Assembly (NCBI GenBank): GCA_019118985.1
Contig: DWXX01000064.1
Coordinates: 1 to 7,479, forward strand
Reading direction: 5' to 3'
Source: Candidatus Faecalibacterium faecipullorum
Lineage (GTDB): Bacteria; Bacillota; Clostridia; Oscillospirales; Ruminococcaceae
Length of the DNA: 7,479 nucleotides
Shown: positions 6,368 through 7,479 of the stretch, piece after piece
Numbering within the stretch: the first letter of the stretch is position 1
Layout of the letters: the number at the start of each line of letters is the position of its first letter
Notes under the pieces: generated by a model
Seen by the model: the letters and a program-made list of their open reading frames with translations, nothing else
Told to the model about the DNA's origin: nothing
The model's database searches: none
Program-made: the position numbers and the translations under genes

Positions 6368-7120
6368 ATGAACTACCAGGAAGAAAACGCCCGCACCATC
6401 GACCGCTGGGTCGCCGAAGGGTGGGAGTGGGGGGTGCCCGTCACCCACGAACAGTACGCCGCCGCCCTGCGGGGCGAATGGGACGTCCTGCTCACCCCCA
6501 CAAAGCCGGTGCCCCACGCATGGTTCGGCGGGCTGAAAGGCAAGCGGGTGCTGGGCCTTGCCAGCGGCGGGGGCCAGCAGATCCCCATTTTTGCGGCGCT
6601 GGGGGCCGAGGTCACCGTCCTCGACTACTCGGAAAAGCAGCTGGAGAGCGAGCGGCTGGTCGCCGCGCGGGAGGGCTACGCCGTCGACGTCGTCCGGGCC
6701 GACATGACAAAGCCCCTGCCCTTTGCGGACGGCAGCTTCGACCTTGTTTTCCACCCGGTGTCCAACTGCTATGTGGAGCAGGTGAAGCCCATCTTCAAGG
6801 AGTGCTTCCGGGTGCTGCGGCCCGGCGGGGCGCTGCTGGGCGGCTACGACAACGGGGTCAACTACCTCGTCAACGACGACGAGACCGCCATCGTCAACAC
6901 CCTGCCCTTCAACCCCCTGAAAAACCCCGCCCAGATGCAGCAGCTGCGCGACACCGACTGCGGCGTGCAGTTCTCCCACACCATGGAAGAGCAGCTGGGC
7001 GGCCAGCTGGAGGCAGGCTTCCGGCTGACCGACCTCTACGAGGACACCAACGGCTCCGGCCGGCTGCACGAGATGGGCATCCCCTGCTTTATCGCCGTGC
7101 GGGCGGTCAAGCCGCTGTAA
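6368..7120 (+). CDS. Class I SAM-dependent methyltransferase, substrate unknown
   Basis: A cytoplasmic Rossmann-fold methyltransferase of the Methyltransf_11/25 type, 250 aa. The N-terminal about 55 residues (NARTIDRWVAEGWEWG..., with AWFGGLKGKR at 51-60) form a cap preceding the SAM domain. Motif I is VLGLASGGGQQIP (61-73). The acidic residue after strand 2 is D86 in VLDYSEKQL, and the adenine-side acid is D112 in ADMTKPLPF. Motif II-like DGSFDLVFHP (121-130) and the RVLRPGG turn (148-154) follow. The C-terminal part (about 160-250) probably forms the substrate lid; nothing in it names the substrate. The ATG start has an excellent AAAGGAGG 6 bases upstream. It follows mrp by 27 bases and ends 8 bases before a strong terminator, so the two are very likely co-transcribed. 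Small-molecule methylation is the common role in this family, but it could modify a quinone, lipid or protein. Confidence 0.88.
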   Translation: MNYQEENARTIDRWVAEGWEWGVPVTHEQYAAALRGEWDVLLTPTKPVPHAWFGGLKGKRVLGLASGGGQQIPIFAALGAEVTVLDYSEKQLESERLVAAREGYAVDVVRADMTKPLPFADGSFDLVFHPVSNCYVEQVKPIFKECFRVLRPGGALLGGYDNGVNYLVNDDETAIVNTLPFNPLKNPAQMQQLRDTDCGVQFSHTMEEQLGGQLEAGFRLTDLYEDTNGSGRLHEMGIPCFIAVRAVKPL

Positions 7121-7128
7121 AACCCACC

Positions 7129-7165
7129 GCCCGCTTTACATTGTGAAGCGGGCCTTTGTTTTTGG
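7129..7165 (+). terminator. Rho-independent terminator after the methyltransferase
   Basis: GCCCGCTT (7129-7136) pairs with AAGCGGGC (7146-7153). T7137/G7145, A7138/T7144 and C7139/G7143 can extend the stem to 11 pairs around an ATT loop. It is followed at once by CTTTGTTTTT (7154-7163), a good U-tract. It closes the mrp-methyltransferase transcript and separates it from gdhA. Confidence 0.93.
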
Positions 7166-7237
7166 GTTTTATTTCCGCGTTTTGGGGGCGGGCGGGGTTT
7201 GCATCCTTTGTTTTTTAAAGTTTTCTTCATCTCGCCC

Positions 7238-7266
7238 TTGAAAAATATTCCACGTTGCTTTATAAT
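7238..7266 (+). promoter_or_regulatory. Strong sigma-A-type promoter for gdhA
   Basis: -35 TTGAAA (7238-7243; 5 of 6 match), a 17-base spacer and a perfect -10 TATAAT (7261-7266), in a locally AT-rich stretch that stands out from the GC-rich surroundings. The predicted start is near 7273, leaving a leader of about 79 bases. The rest of the gap between terminator and promoter (7166-7237) holds T-rich and G-rich runs but no gene that I can see. Confidence 0.88.
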
Positions 7267-7275
7267 GGTAAAGCA

Positions 7276-7309
7276 CCCCGCAGCAGAGGGGGGCCGGGAC
7301 GCCCGGCCC
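7276..7309 (+). other. Stem-loops in the gdhA leader
   Basis: CCCC (7276-7279) can pair with GGGG (7288-7291) a few bases after the predicted start. GGGCCGGG (7291-7298) pairs perfectly with CCCGGCCC (7302-7309) over a 3-base ACG loop. A competing pairing of GGCCC (7305-7309) with GGGCC (7318-7322) is possible. No U-tract follows, so this is a leader structure rather than a terminator. Confidence 0.6.
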
Positions 7310-7351
7310 ATAGCCGGGGGCCATGTGAAATTGGGAAAGGAGCAGTGTACA

Positions 7352-7479
7352 ATGATCACCAACGAATACCTCAAGCGGGTCTACGAGGGCCTTGCGCAGC
7401 GCAACGCCCACGAGCCCGAGTTCCTGCAGGCTGTCGCCGAGGTGCTGGAGAGCATCCAGCCCCTGGTGGAAAAGCACCC
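7352..7479 (+). CDS. gdhA: NADP-type glutamate dehydrogenase, N-terminal fragment (cut by window edge)
   Basis: Glutamate dehydrogenase makes glutamate from 2-oxoglutarate and ammonium, or the reverse, and is a main ammonium-assimilation enzyme in gut clostridia. Only the first 42 complete codons are present, starting MITNEYLKRVYEGLAQRN. The segment HEPEFLQAVAEVLESIQPLV (residues 20-39) is the well-conserved N-terminal helix pair of hexameric GdhA (typical form RNP.EPEFLQAV.EVLESL.P). The dehydrogenase and Rossmann domains and all catalytic residues lie outside the window, so cofactor type is inferred from the NADP-GdhA-like N-terminus only. The ATG has AAAGGAG (7336-7342) 9 bases upstream. 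A near-consensus promoter and a dedicated terminator upstream make it an independently transcribed, probably highly expressed gene. Confidence 0.85.
   Translation, partial: MITNEYLKRVYEGLAQRNAHEPEFLQAVAEVLESIQPLVEKH

Noticed and set aside
5354..7069. Minus-strand upstream extension of the flippase frame to 1090 codons
   Set aside because: The extension is antisense to mrp and the methyltransferase, both clearly real. The flippase has a good GTG start with a ribosome site at 5353 and a normal family length from there.
6421..7146. Plus-strand 241-codon open frame overlapping the methyltransferase
   Set aside because: Arg, Gly and Ala-rich out-of-frame shadow of the methyltransferase, running through the terminator, with no domain.
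7184..7197. G-quadruplex upstream of gdhA
   Set aside because: Only three close G-runs (G5, G3, G4) are present. The fourth (7164-7166) is 17 bases away, so a standard three-layer quadruplex is unlikely.

Overview
The window is a GC-rich stretch of what looks like a low-oxygen gut Firmicute. Protein flavour and gene content suggest the Oscillospiraceae/Ruminococcaceae (Faecalibacterium, Gemmiger or Subdoligranulum-like). This placement rests on recognising a clostridial-type Mrp with an N-terminal cysteine cluster, a SpoVB-like flippase, a clostridial-type glutamate dehydrogenase N-terminus and a CENND-type diaminopimelate decarboxylase. It is an inference, not a search result. There are no insertion sequences, phage genes, CRISPR arrays, tRNAs or rRNAs. 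Coding density is high, and no gene-free stretch exceeds about 230 bases.

Left half, minus strand (read right to left): a SpoVB-like MOP-superfamily flippase (5353 to 3797); then, behind its own promoter, a three-gene run of a membrane-anchored NDP-sugar 4,6-dehydratase/epimerase (3694 to 1757), diaminopimelate decarboxylase lysA (1727 to 417) and a small three-helix membrane protein (404 to the window edge). Gaps in that run are 29 and 12 bases, so it is probably one operon. The flippase and dehydratase point to cell-envelope polysaccharide, and lysA to lysine and meso-diaminopimelate turnover. The envelope is a plausible common theme, but the sequence does not prove one.

Right half, plus strand: a divergent control region of about 160 bases (5354 to 5512) leads into an Mrp/ApbC-type P-loop ATPase (5513 to 6340), followed 27 bases later by a class I SAM-dependent methyltransferase (6368 to 7120). 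A strong intrinsic terminator closes this two-gene unit. A near-consensus promoter then starts the first 42 codons of NADP-type glutamate dehydrogenase, gdhA, which is cut by the right edge.

Most of the window is ordinary housekeeping and envelope biology, and I do not see an undescribed multi-gene system. The most notable non-coding signal is that all three promoters I can call with some confidence (3790-3818 minus, 5423-5451 plus, 7238-7266 plus) are followed within a few bases of the predicted transcription start by a GC-rich hairpin with a C4-5/G4-5 stem and no terminator U-tract. Because of the GC bias, very long open frames run antisense or out of frame across real genes. These are artefacts and can mislead automatic gene calling, especially at the flippase.
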